64,000 bases of DNA. It comes from HGM12587 sp964561705 (lineage in GTDB: Bacteria; Bacillota; Clostridia; Lachnospirales; Lachnospiraceae). The stretch lies in assembly GCA_964561705.1 (NCBI GenBank), contig CAZLQJ010000002.1, positions 11,176 to 75,175 of the forward strand, read 5' to 3'. Positions 8,902 through 16,704 of this stretch are shown piece after piece (position 1 is the stretch's first letter; each line of letters begins with the position of its first letter). The notes under the pieces are model-generated. The model had not been told where the DNA came from and did not search any database. It saw only the letters and a program-made list of their open reading frames with translations. Position numbers and translations under genes: made by a program.

Positions 8902-9604
8902 TGACTGTGAAAACCTGCGAAGGATCATCAAACAGATTGAAGCGCAGGATTATGAAAATATTGAATATATCATTGTGGACGGAGCTTCAAAGGATGACAC
9001 ATTAAAGGTGATTGAGGAAGCAAAACAGCGTTTTGGAGACCGTCTGGTGTGGATTTCAGAGAAAGACAGCGGTATCTATGATGCAATAAATAAGGGATTG
9101 AAATTGGCAACAGGAGACTATATCGGAACCTGTTTTGATGAATTTGCCCATCCGCAGGTAATCTCAAAAATGGTTGAGATTATGGAAAAAGAAGGTACTG
9201 ACGGCGTTCATGGGGATCTTGATTACATGGATGGAGATCAGGTGGTTCGTAGATGGCGTCAGGGACAGGGAAATATCCGCAGCGGCTGGATGCCGGGACA
9301 TCCGACCCTTTATCTGAAAAAGGAAGTTTATGAGAAATACGGTCTGTACAAGACAGATTACCGCATTTCTGCTGATTATGAATTTATGATCCGTATTTTA
9401 AAAGATCATCAGGTGAAGCTGTCTTATCTTCCAGAAGTTCTGATCAAAATGTCCCACGGAGGAACTAGTACAAATGGACTGGGTGCTTATCTGGAATCCT
9501 TAAAAGAAGGACATCGTGCGTTAAAGGAAAATCATATTTCTTTCGCATTTGTTACAGATTTTTTACGAATTTTACGAGTTTTAAGTCAGTTTGTGGCAAA
9601 GTAG
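8867..9604 (+). CDS. Family 2 glycosyltransferase (WcaA/WcaE-like)
   Basis: A 245-residue GT2 enzyme with IITTTYND (5-12), VDGASKDDT (38-46) and SEKDSGIYDAINKG (about 63-76). The last block is typical of the short colanic-acid-type GT2 subfamily. The DxD site is modified: where most GT2 enzymes have DSDD this one reads GTCFDEFAH (about 86-94). It begins inside the preceding gene (35-bp overlap), so translation is probably coupled. A related gene of the same subfamily lies at 32032-32748. It adds one sugar on the cytoplasmic face; specificity unknown. Confidence 0.86.
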   Translation: MKKVSIITTTYNDCENLRRIIKQIEAQDYENIEYIIVDGASKDDTLKVIEEAKQRFGDRLVWISEKDSGIYDAINKGLKLATGDYIGTCFDEFAHPQVISKMVEIMEKEGTDGVHGDLDYMDGDQVVRRWRQGQGNIRSGWMPGHPTLYLKKEVYEKYGLYKTDYRISADYEFMIRILKDHQVKLSYLPEVLIKMSHGGTSTNGLGAYLESLKEGHRALKENHISFAFVTDFLRILRVLSQFVAK

Positions 9605-9629
9605 AGAAAGTTATGGTATTATAAAAGTT

Positions 9630-10346
9630 ATGAAATGTTTAGTAATTATTCCTGCCTATAATGAGCAGGACAATATCGTAAGAGTGATTGAGAATTTAAA
9701 AGAAAATTATCCGCAGTATGATTATGTGATCATCAATGATGGATCTGCCGATTCAACACCGGAAATCTGCCGTATGAAAGGCTATGAAATGATCGATCTT
9801 CCGGTAAATCTGGGACTGGCAGGTGCATTTCAGACCGGTTTAAAATATGCATATCAAAAACAGTATGATTATGCGATCCAGTTTGATGCGGATGGACAGC
9901 ATCGTCCGGAATTTATCAGTGCAATGCTGGAAAAAATGCAGGAAGGTTATGACATTGTGATCGGCTCCCGTTTTGTGACAGAGAAGAAACCGAAATCTTT
10001 AAGGATGCTTGGCAGCAACCTGATTTCAATAGCTATGAAGCTGACGACAGGGCAAAAAATCAATGATCCGACTTCCGGTATGCGTATGTTTAATAAAAAA
10101 ATGATCGCAGAATTTGCATTGAATATGAATTATGGTCCGGAACCGGATACCGTTTCTTATCTGCTGAAGCAGGGGGCGACCATTGCAGAGGTGCAGGTGG
10201 AGATGGACGAGCGGATCGCAGGCAGCAGTTATCTGACCATAGGGAAATCTGTGATGTATATGATGCGTATGCTGATTTCTATTTTATTGATCCAGAATTT
10301 CAGAAAACGTCAAAAAGTAAAAAAGATCGTAATGGAGGAGGTCTAG
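9630..10346 (+). CDS. DPM1-like polyprenyl-phosphate glycosyltransferase
   Basis: A 238-residue GT2 enzyme of the dolichol-phosphate-mannose-synthase type, expected to move a sugar from a nucleotide donor to a polyprenyl phosphate. Motifs: IIPAYNEQDNI near the N-terminus, INDGSADST, the substrate loop NLGLAGAFQTG, and FDADGQHRPE as the DxD metal site. I chose the ATG at 9630; an upstream in-frame GTG at 9591 would give a 13-residue extension unlike the family. It has no C-terminal membrane helices, unlike the GtrB types in this window. It is followed at once by a DUF2304 protein, a common pairing, and further on by GT-C membrane proteins that could use the lipid-linked sugar. Confidence 0.85.
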   Translation: MKCLVIIPAYNEQDNIVRVIENLKENYPQYDYVIINDGSADSTPEICRMKGYEMIDLPVNLGLAGAFQTGLKYAYQKQYDYAIQFDADGQHRPEFISAMLEKMQEGYDIVIGSRFVTEKKPKSLRMLGSNLISIAMKLTTGQKINDPTSGMRMFNKKMIAEFALNMNYGPEPDTVSYLLKQGATIAEVQVEMDERIAGSSYLTIGKSVMYMMRMLISILLIQNFRKRQKVKKIVMEEV

Positions 10347-10347
10347 T

Positions 10348-10746
10348 ATGTCACCGGTATTTCAGGGGCTCTTGATTTTCGGAGCGGTTTTAATGACTTA
10401 TTATATATTAAAAAGGATCAGACAGTCGAAATTGCAGATTGAATATGCGATTTTCTGGATCATATTTTCAGGGATTCTGCTGATATTCAGTATTTTCCCA
10501 TTTCTGGTAGCATTGCTTACGAGAATGATCGGTATGGAACTTCCGGTAAATTTCATTTTCCTGTTCTTTATTTTAATCCTGATCCTGAAGGCGTTTTTCC
10601 AGACCATAGAAACATCGGTGCTGGAAAATAAGGTGCGCAATCTGACACAGCGGCTTGCCATTGAGGAAAAGGACAGACAGGAAGAAATGAAGAAAATGAA
10701 GCAGCAGATTGAAGAATTAGAAAAAAAGCTTATGGAGGACAAATAA
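10348..10746 (+). CDS. DUF2304 membrane protein
   Basis: A 132-residue protein with three hydrophobic segments (about 5-22, 33-55 and 68-88) followed by a highly charged coiled-coil tail from about residue 95 (repeated E/K/Q with leucine spacing). The pattern matches DUF2304. Proteins of this family often sit next to a DPM1-like glycosyltransferase, as here (1 bp after its stop, AGGAGGT site overlapping that gene). Its function is not established; a scaffold or partner of the polyprenyl-phosphate sugar synthase is a reasonable guess. The next gene starts directly after its stop codon. Confidence 0.8.
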   Translation: MSPVFQGLLIFGAVLMTYYILKRIRQSKLQIEYAIFWIIFSGILLIFSIFPFLVALLTRMIGMELPVNFIFLFFILILILKAFFQTIETSVLENKVRNLTQRLAIEEKDRQEEMKKMKQQIEELEKKLMEDK

Positions 10747-11595
10747 ATGAAAAAGATCATTGTAACAGGATGTAACGGACAGTTGGGCAGAGCGATTAAT
10801 GAGCAGTATGCAGACAGTACAGAATATGAACTGATCAATACAGATGTGGAAGATCTTGATATTACGGATGTAGATGCGGTACTTGCGCATGTCAGAGAGG
10901 TAAAACCTTATGCGATCATTAACTGTGCAGCGTATACAGCTGTTGATAAATGTGAAACAGAAGAAGATCTGGCATGCCGGATCAATGCCATTGGTCCTAG
11001 AAATTTAGCCATTGCAGCTGCTGATGTAGATGCAAAGTTGATTCATGTCTCCACAGATTATGTATTTGCAGGAGATGCGTCCAAACCATATACAGAATTT
11101 GATGCACCAGCACCACAGAGCGCTTATGGCCGTACAAAGCTGGCCGGAGAAGAATTTGTAAAGATGTTTGCAAAGAAATATTTCATTGTCCGTACGGCAT
11201 GGCTTTACGGCGATGGCAATAATTTTGTAAAGACGATGCTTCGTCTGGCTGAAACAAGAGATGAAGTAGGTGTGGTGGCCGACCAGTTCGGCAGTCCGAC
11301 AAGTGCGAAAGAACTTGCGAAAGCCATTATAACTTTGGTGCCGACAGAAAATTACGGTGTATTTCACGGAACCTGCGAAGGACAGTGCAGCTGGGCTGAT
11401 TTCGCAGAAAAAATCTTTGAAAAAGCCGGAAAAGCAGTGAAAGTAAATCATTTAACGACAGAAGAATATCCGACACCTACCAAACGTCCGGCATATTCTG
11501 TATTAGAAAACAAAATGTTTAAGCTGACAACAGATCACATGTTTGCACAGTGGGAAGATGCCCTGGATGTATACATGAAAGATTTATTAGGGTAA
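10747..11595 (+). CDS. rfbD: dTDP-4-dehydrorhamnose reductase
   Basis: A 282-residue short-chain dehydrogenase that reduces dTDP-4-keto-L-rhamnose to dTDP-L-rhamnose, the last step of the pathway. It shows the Rossmann loop TGCNGQLGRA near the N-terminus, the strand DITD, STDYVFAGD and the catalytic YGRTKLAGE (YxxxK). VADQFGSPTSAKELA and RPAYSVL near the C-terminus are typical of RfbD/RmlD. Its ATG follows the DUF2304 stop with no gap, and the ribosome site lies inside that gene. The other three pathway genes (rfbB, rfbA, rfbC) lie over 33 kb away at 44260-47774, so the pathway is complete but split. Confidence 0.94.
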   Translation: MKKIIVTGCNGQLGRAINEQYADSTEYELINTDVEDLDITDVDAVLAHVREVKPYAIINCAAYTAVDKCETEEDLACRINAIGPRNLAIAAADVDAKLIHVSTDYVFAGDASKPYTEFDAPAPQSAYGRTKLAGEEFVKMFAKKYFIVRTAWLYGDGNNFVKTMLRLAETRDEVGVVADQFGSPTSAKELAKAIITLVPTENYGVFHGTCEGQCSWADFAEKIFEKAGKAVKVNHLTTEEYPTPTKRPAYSVLENKMFKLTTDHMFAQWEDALDVYMKDLLG

Positions 11596-11600
11596 GGGAC

Positions 11601-12551
11601 ATGGAAAAAAAGAATATTTTATATATTGTAATCCCTTGTTATAACGAGGAGGCTGTGATCCGGGAAACTGCTAAGCAGGTTGCCATTAAGATGCAGCAGC
11701 TTTACGAAAAGGAATTGATTTCAGAAAAAAGTAAAGTGCTGTTTGTAGATGATGGTTCCAAGGATATGACCTGGCCGATGATCGAAGCACTTCATGCGGA
11801 AAATCCGATGTATGTGGGAGTGAAGCTTTCCAGAAATAAGGGACATCAAAATGCACTGGTAGCAGGGCTTTCTGTTGCGGTGAAATATGCAGATATGCTG
11901 ATTTCCATGGATGCAGATCTTCAGGATGATATTGGTGCCATTGATGGATTTGTGGAAAAATATTACGAAGGATGCGAAGTTGTCTATGGTGTACGCAGTG
12001 CGAGAAAGACGGATACATTCTTTAAGCGTTTTACAGCCCAGAGTTTCTATAAAATAATGGGATTGATGGGAGCAGATATTGTTTATGATCATGCGGATTA
12101 TCGTTTGATGAGCAAGCGCGCAGTGGAAGAAATGCTGAATTTTAAGGAAGTGAATCTCTTCCTTCGCGGGATTGTTCCAATGGTCGGATTTAAGTCCGAT
12201 AAGGTTTACTATGAGAGAAATGAACGGTTTGCCGGTGAATCCAAGTATCCGCTGAAAAAGATGCTGGCATTTGCAGCAGACGGGATTACTTCTTTGAGTA
12301 TCCGGCCGATCAGAGTGATTACGACGTTGGGATTTCTGATCTTTGTATTTAGTCTTTGTATGCTGATTTATTCTTTGGTACGTCACTATACAGGACATAC
12401 CAGCATTGGCTGGTCTTCCATGTTTGTATCCATATGGGTATTGGGCGGACTGCAGCTTCTTTCGATTGGTATCGTGGGAGAATATATTGGAAAGATCTAT
12501 ATGGAGACAAAAGCGCGCCCGAAATTTATTATTGAAAAAGAATTAGACTAA
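11601..12551 (+). CDS. GtrB-like membrane glycosyltransferase (polyprenyl-P-sugar synthase)
   Basis: A 316-residue protein: an N-terminal GT2 domain with VIPCYNEE, FVDDGSKD and the metal site SMDADLQDD, then two C-terminal membrane helices (about 235-258 and 270-292). This is the GtrB/DPM-like layout that makes undecaprenyl-phosphate-linked glucose, GlcNAc or a similar sugar. GERFAGESKYPLKKML (in two parts) before the helices is typical of the family. The ATG at 11601 has AAGGG upstream; the longer frame from 11550 overlaps rfbD too deeply to be likely. It directly precedes GT-C proteins that could use the product outside the membrane. Confidence 0.88.
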   Translation: MEKKNILYIVIPCYNEEAVIRETAKQVAIKMQQLYEKELISEKSKVLFVDDGSKDMTWPMIEALHAENPMYVGVKLSRNKGHQNALVAGLSVAVKYADMLISMDADLQDDIGAIDGFVEKYYEGCEVVYGVRSARKTDTFFKRFTAQSFYKIMGLMGADIVYDHADYRLMSKRAVEEMLNFKEVNLFLRGIVPMVGFKSDKVYYERNERFAGESKYPLKKMLAFAADGITSLSIRPIRVITTLGFLIFVFSLCMLIYSLVRHYTGHTSIGWSSMFVSIWVLGGLQLLSIGIVGEYIGKIYMETKARPKFIIEKELD

Positions 12552-12562
12552 GGAGAACTTAG

Positions 12563-13735
12563 ATGAAAGAAAGAAAGTGGGAACTTTCCGATATTTTATT
12601 GATCATTGCCGTAACGGTTTTGAGTGTTTTTATCAGATTGCAGGTAAAACATGTAGTCAGTGGAGACTGGACGACCTGGTGGGAACTTTGGTTTGCAGAA
12701 CTTTATGAAGGTGGATTTAAGGCAATCGCAGGAAACTGGTATGATTATACACCCCCGTTTGTATATCTTTTATGGCTGATTTCGGTGCTTCCCATCAATT
12801 GTATGACGGGATTTAAGCTGATGATGAGCGGATTTGATTTTATGGCCGCCATCGTTGCCTATCTGATCATTTATGAGATCACCAAAAACCGCACCAAAGC
12901 AGTCATTACCTATGGTATTTTTATGCTCAGTCCGGTATTTATCGCAAACAGTGCTTTGTGGGCACAGTGCGATATGCTGCCGATGTTCTGGGTCATGTTG
13001 TGTATTTACTTTTTTATCAAAGAACGTCCTTCCATGGCAATGTTCTTTTTTGGGGTGGCATTTGCATTTAAACTTCAGCCGCTTTGGCTGGCACCGATGC
13101 TGGTGATTTTGTGGCTTAATAAAAAAGTAGAGATCAAGCATTTTCTGTGGCTTCCGGTATGCTATGTGATCGGTATCCTCCCGGCATGGATCGCAGGGAG
13201 ACCTTTGTGGGAACTTTTGACGATTTATATTAATCAGACCCAGGCAGAGAGCTGGTCGCTGGCATTAAAATACAGCAATCTTTATTACCTGATTGGTGAG
13301 ACGGGATTTATCGAACAATATCATACCGCAGGTGTCTTGTTGACGCTGGGGGTATTTATGATCGTTCTTTATTACATGGGGCGAAAAAAATTAAAGATCA
13401 CTTCAGAGTTTATTTTGCTTTTGGGGGCTTTTGTGGGGCTTCTTGCACCATTTTTTCTGCCGCAGATGCATGAAAGATATTCCTTTTTTGCAGAAGTATT
13501 CCTGATCTTATATGCAGTTATAAAACCGAAAAAATTCTATTTTCCGGTGTTCCAGAGTTTGACGTCGTTTATGGGATATTCCATTTTTTTGGCTCAGGAC
13601 TGGTCGTTGCCGATTCAGTATATGCCGTTTATTACTCTGGCGGTTTTGTTTGGTGTAGGTTATGAGGTATATCGCTATATCAACGATCCTATCAATCAGG
13701 AGTTAGAACATACGCTGGAGGTAAAGAAGTGTTAG
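12563..13735 (+). CDS. GT-C fold membrane glycosyltransferase
   Basis: A 390-residue protein with about ten hydrophobic segments spread over its length. It fits polyprenyl-phosphate-dependent glycosyltransferases of the GT-C fold: the first extracytoplasmic loop carries an acidic residue (SGDWTTWW, D35) after helix 1, NSALWAQCD follows at 129-137, and a late loop contains MHERYSFF (302-309), a signature common in GT-C mannosyl- and glucosyltransferases. It would add a sugar from a lipid carrier to the glycan outside the cell. It starts 11 bp after a GtrB-like synthase, which may supply its donor. The last codons overlap the next gene, a degenerate relative of it. Confidence 0.78.
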   Translation: MKERKWELSDILLIIAVTVLSVFIRLQVKHVVSGDWTTWWELWFAELYEGGFKAIAGNWYDYTPPFVYLLWLISVLPINCMTGFKLMMSGFDFMAAIVAYLIIYEITKNRTKAVITYGIFMLSPVFIANSALWAQCDMLPMFWVMLCIYFFIKERPSMAMFFFGVAFAFKLQPLWLAPMLVILWLNKKVEIKHFLWLPVCYVIGILPAWIAGRPLWELLTIYINQTQAESWSLALKYSNLYYLIGETGFIEQYHTAGVLLTLGVFMIVLYYMGRKKLKITSEFILLLGAFVGLLAPFFLPQMHERYSFFAEVFLILYAVIKPKKFYFPVFQSLTSFMGYSIFLAQDWSLPIQYMPFITLAVLFGVGYEVYRYINDPINQELEHTLEVKKC

Positions 13736-14640
13736 ATCAGTTTTTAAGAAACCTTGTACACGGGGAATTTACAGTAGGAAAAACAAAATTTGCATTTTTG
13801 GATATTTTACTGCTCGTTTGTATCACTGGAGTCGGTATCATGATGCGCGGTGCAATCTTTGGAATTTCCGGAAATCCAGAAATTGCCGGAAATGAAAAAA
13901 TGCTTGGATACTGCGTACTGGATTTTGTGTTGGCATGTTTGATGGCTGTTTATGTATATCAGACATCAAAAAGCCGTTTAAAGACTGTGGGCAGTTATGC
14001 GTTGGCGGTAATCTGGCCGGCAATTGCAGCGAACAGTGCCTTAAATGGGGGGCGTGAAGTCGTATTTGCAGTGATCCTTGTGGGAATTTTGTGCCTCATG
14101 AGTAGAAAAAAAGAGGTAAGTCAGCAGAAATTTTGGATTTTTACATTGCTGGTATGCCTGTTCCAGATCCTGCAGGGGGATTTTTCCGGGGAGAAGCTGA
14201 CCAATTTTTGGCCAAATATCTATACGCTGTTTAGTGAGACCGGATTTGTCGCAGAATATGGAGTTACCGGAAGACTTTTGGTAGTTGGGATCCTTTTGAT
14301 GATCTTCTATTACCTTTCAAAAAAGAAGCTGACAGTGACACCGGAACTTATGGTGTCTTCCGGTCTGTTTTTTAGTTTGTTTATCAGCGTATTTTTCCCG
14401 TTTATGAATTATCGCAGCGGGCTTTTGGCAAATGTATTTGCAATTTTACTCTTTCTTCAGAGAAAAAATAAATTTTATGTACCAATGGCAATGTGTATAA
14501 TTTCCTATGTATCTTATGGATTTTTCTACAATGGAACCATTGGGGTATTTTTCTGGATTTATGCATTGGGACTGGTAGTTCTGATGCTGGATGCAGGCGT
14601 GGAGCTTTACAGACAAAGTCAGACAGGAAAAACTGTATGA
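13729..14640 (+). CDS. Membrane protein, degenerate relative of the preceding GT-C protein
   Basis: A 303-residue polytopic protein. Its second half aligns by eye with the upstream GT-C protein: SETGFVAEYGVTGRLL here against GETGFIEQYHTAGVLL there, then a lysine-rich KKKLTVTPE loop against RKKLKITSE. The catalytic features are missing: the loop equivalent to HERY reads NYRS, and no acidic residue is seen in the first outside loop. It is also about 85 residues shorter. It starts at GTG 13729 with GGAGG 7 bp upstream, overlapping the previous stop. It may be a non-catalytic partner or a decayed duplicate; the frame is intact and coupled to both neighbours, which favours a function. Confidence 0.72.
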   Translation: MLDQFLRNLVHGEFTVGKTKFAFLDILLLVCITGVGIMMRGAIFGISGNPEIAGNEKMLGYCVLDFVLACLMAVYVYQTSKSRLKTVGSYALAVIWPAIAANSALNGGREVVFAVILVGILCLMSRKKEVSQQKFWIFTLLVCLFQILQGDFSGEKLTNFWPNIYTLFSETGFVAEYGVTGRLLVVGILLMIFYYLSKKKLTVTPELMVSSGLFFSLFISVFFPFMNYRSGLLANVFAILLFLQRKNKFYVPMAMCIISYVSYGFFYNGTIGVFFWIYALGLVVLMLDAGVELYRQSQTGKTV

Positions 14641-15791
14641 AACAGGCAAAATTAGAGTATATCAATGGTTTAAAAGGAATTGGTGCAGGTATTGTTTATC
14701 TGTGCCATTTCGTGTTTGCATTCTACTATGGAATGTACAGTCTTGATGCGGCAGACTGCCATTTGCCGAAGAATTTTGAAATTTTTGTCGGACAATCCCC
14801 GTTGAATATTTTGTTCAGCGGAAACTTTGCCGTACGGCTTTTTCTGGTTATGAGCGGTTATGTGCTTTGTCTGGGATATTTTCGGACACGGGATAAAAAA
14901 CGTTTGCTGGCTGGTATGGGAAAACGATATTTTCGCTTATTTGCCCCTATTTTGCTTTGTAATGTGATAATTTGCATATTGATGTCAGCAGGTGCCTACA
15001 AAAATGTCATTGTATCAGAATTGACAGGATCTTCTTGGCTGGCAGGATTTAACCGCTGTGAACCTTATCTTACAGATGCTGTTTTGGAAGGTGGTGTTCT
15101 GTGCTTTTTTACCCAGTGTAATCAGTACAATGGTGTTTTATGGACCATCCCGTATTTGTTTATTGGAGCAATATTGGTCTATCTGATCTGTTATCTTTTG
15201 GGAGAAAAAAGATGGCGGTTTGCTTTGTATGCAGTTTTAGGACTGTTGCTTTTCAGAACAGATTATGCCGGCGTTTTTTTGGGATTTGTGCTGTGTGATA
15301 TCATGCATACACAGACCGGATTGGTTCAATGGATCAAGGGAAAAAAATGGATTGGCTGGGGACTATTTATTTTAGGATTTTATTTAAGTTCCTATCCTTC
15401 TGCGGGGGCGCATCTTGCGGGAACCATTTATGGCTGGATCCCGGTAGTTATGGTAGTGCCATATCATCTGGTAGGTGCCCTGTTTTTGGTATGTGGTGTT
15501 CTTCTTTTGGACCCGCTGCAGAAGTTTTTTAGTTGGAAACCATTTGTAAAATTAGGAGATTTATCTTATAGCCTTTATCTGGTGCATTTTCCGGTACTGG
15601 CGACGGCGGGCTGTGGCATGTTTCAGTTCCTTTATGGAAAAATAAATTACCATGGAGCGGTGTTGGTTACATTTTTAATAACGACGACGATCACAGTTGC
15701 AGTTTCGGCTGTGTTTACGAAATATGTGGAACCTTTGGGAAAAAAAGGAGAACGTTATGTGGAACAATGGGTTGAAAAAAACAGAAAATAG
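14637..15791 (+). CDS. Acyltransferase-3 family membrane O-acyltransferase
   Basis: A 384-residue protein with about ten membrane helices. The N-terminal helix carries the acyltransferase-3 signature: LEYINGLKGIGAGIVYLCH with His at its end, then FAVRLFLVMSGYVL, the FFxxSGF-like block. It is expected to move an acyl group (often acetyl) onto a sugar at the membrane. The ATG at 14637 overlaps the upstream stop (ATGA); an upstream in-frame start would intrude into the neighbour. It overlaps the next gene by 35 bp, and that gene is of the same family, so two acylations or a duplicated function are likely. Confidence 0.85.
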   Translation: MKQAKLEYINGLKGIGAGIVYLCHFVFAFYYGMYSLDAADCHLPKNFEIFVGQSPLNILFSGNFAVRLFLVMSGYVLCLGYFRTRDKKRLLAGMGKRYFRLFAPILLCNVIICILMSAGAYKNVIVSELTGSSWLAGFNRCEPYLTDAVLEGGVLCFFTQCNQYNGVLWTIPYLFIGAILVYLICYLLGEKRWRFALYAVLGLLLFRTDYAGVFLGFVLCDIMHTQTGLVQWIKGKKWIGWGLFILGFYLSSYPSAGAHLAGTIYGWIPVVMVVPYHLVGALFLVCGVLLLDPLQKFFSWKPFVKLGDLSYSLYLVHFPVLATAGCGMFQFLYGKINYHGAVLVTFLITTTITVAVSAVFTKYVEPLGKKGERYVEQWVEKNRK

Positions 15792-16674
15792 AGAGGTATG
15801 GCTAGATCTTGCGAAATGTTTTGGCATCCTGATGGTGATCATCAATCATTTGGAATTAGATCTTTCTGTAATGACATTCTTTGGTGGAATGTTTTATATG
15901 CCTGTATTTTTTGTGGCGGCCGGATATACCTACCGGGATCGTCAGGAAACCTATATTTCTTATCTGAAGGGAAAAGCAAAACGTCTTTTGCTGCCTTATG
16001 CATTGTGTAATATTTTGCTGGTGACAGCGTTTACCCTGCGCAGCGGAGAACTTTCAAAGCCGGCAATTTTGGGTGTTTTTTATTCCAGAAGCATGCTGAT
16101 GGCGGCGGACAGCAGTTGGAATATGGCGCTGATGCCTTATTTAAATGCACCGACCTGGTTTTTGACCTGTCTGTTTTTATGCCTTGCGTTCTATCGCTTG
16201 CTGGACAGAAAATTTCAAAGTGACGGGAAGCGAAGAGTTTCTGTGGGCATCTGTATGGCTGTGGGGATCTTGTTAAGAACGTTTTCTCCGGTATTACTTC
16301 CGTGGAGTCTTGAAAATGCCTTATATTTTCTGGGACTGTTGGAGCTTGGAAGAACCTTAAAAGAGGGCGGACTTGCCTGGCTTCGGAAGAATCAGTGGAT
16401 TTATGCAAATTTCTTTATGATTTTTGTGGTATTATCATGGATCAACGGATCGGTAAATGTATCGATCAGTGAATATGGACGTTCTATGATTTTATTTTTT
16501 CTAATCGGTGCATTAGGAAGCCTTCTTTGTATGAAGGCGGCAGAATTGACAGAGAAATATCTGAAGATCCTGGTCAGACCGCTGGCATGGATTGGACGAC
16601 ATACTTTGCCAATTCTATGTTGGCATTTGCTGGCTATTGAAATTATAAAAACCCTGATATCTATGTTGAGATAA
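15757..16674 (+). CDS. Acyltransferase-3 family protein (fucose O-acetylase-like)
   Basis: A 305-residue polytopic protein starting with VWLDLAKCFGILMVIINHLE, which splits into the family block W-D-x-A-K-x-x-G-I-x3-x-x-H with His in the first helix, then MPVFFVAAGYTY. This form is closest to the COG3594 group, often annotated as fucose 4-O-acetylase-like. With fkp 10 kb upstream, fucose is a possible substrate, but this is only context. The ATG at 15757 has AAAGGAG 6 bp upstream; it overlaps the previous acyltransferase by 35 bp. It is shorter than most acyltransferase-3 proteins but has the expected helices through to the C-terminus. Confidence 0.82.
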   Translation: MWNNGLKKTENREVWLDLAKCFGILMVIINHLELDLSVMTFFGGMFYMPVFFVAAGYTYRDRQETYISYLKGKAKRLLLPYALCNILLVTAFTLRSGELSKPAILGVFYSRSMLMAADSSWNMALMPYLNAPTWFLTCLFLCLAFYRLLDRKFQSDGKRRVSVGICMAVGILLRTFSPVLLPWSLENALYFLGLLELGRTLKEGGLAWLRKNQWIYANFFMIFVVLSWINGSVNVSISEYGRSMILFFLIGALGSLLCMKAAELTEKYLKILVRPLAWIGRHTLPILCWHLLAIEIIKTLISMLR

Positions 16675-16704
16675 TTACCATTTGTGTTGGAAAGGATGAG
16701 GCAG

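Noticed and set aside
11721..12398. Antisense frame of 225 codons opposite the GtrB-like gene
   Set aside because: A shadow of the real + strand gene with its clear GT2 and membrane motifs; no family pattern in the antisense translation.
13729..14640. Pseudogene call for the degenerate GT-C relative
   Set aside because: The frame is complete over 303 codons, has a good ribosome site and overlaps both neighbours, so an intact but probably non-catalytic protein is more likely.
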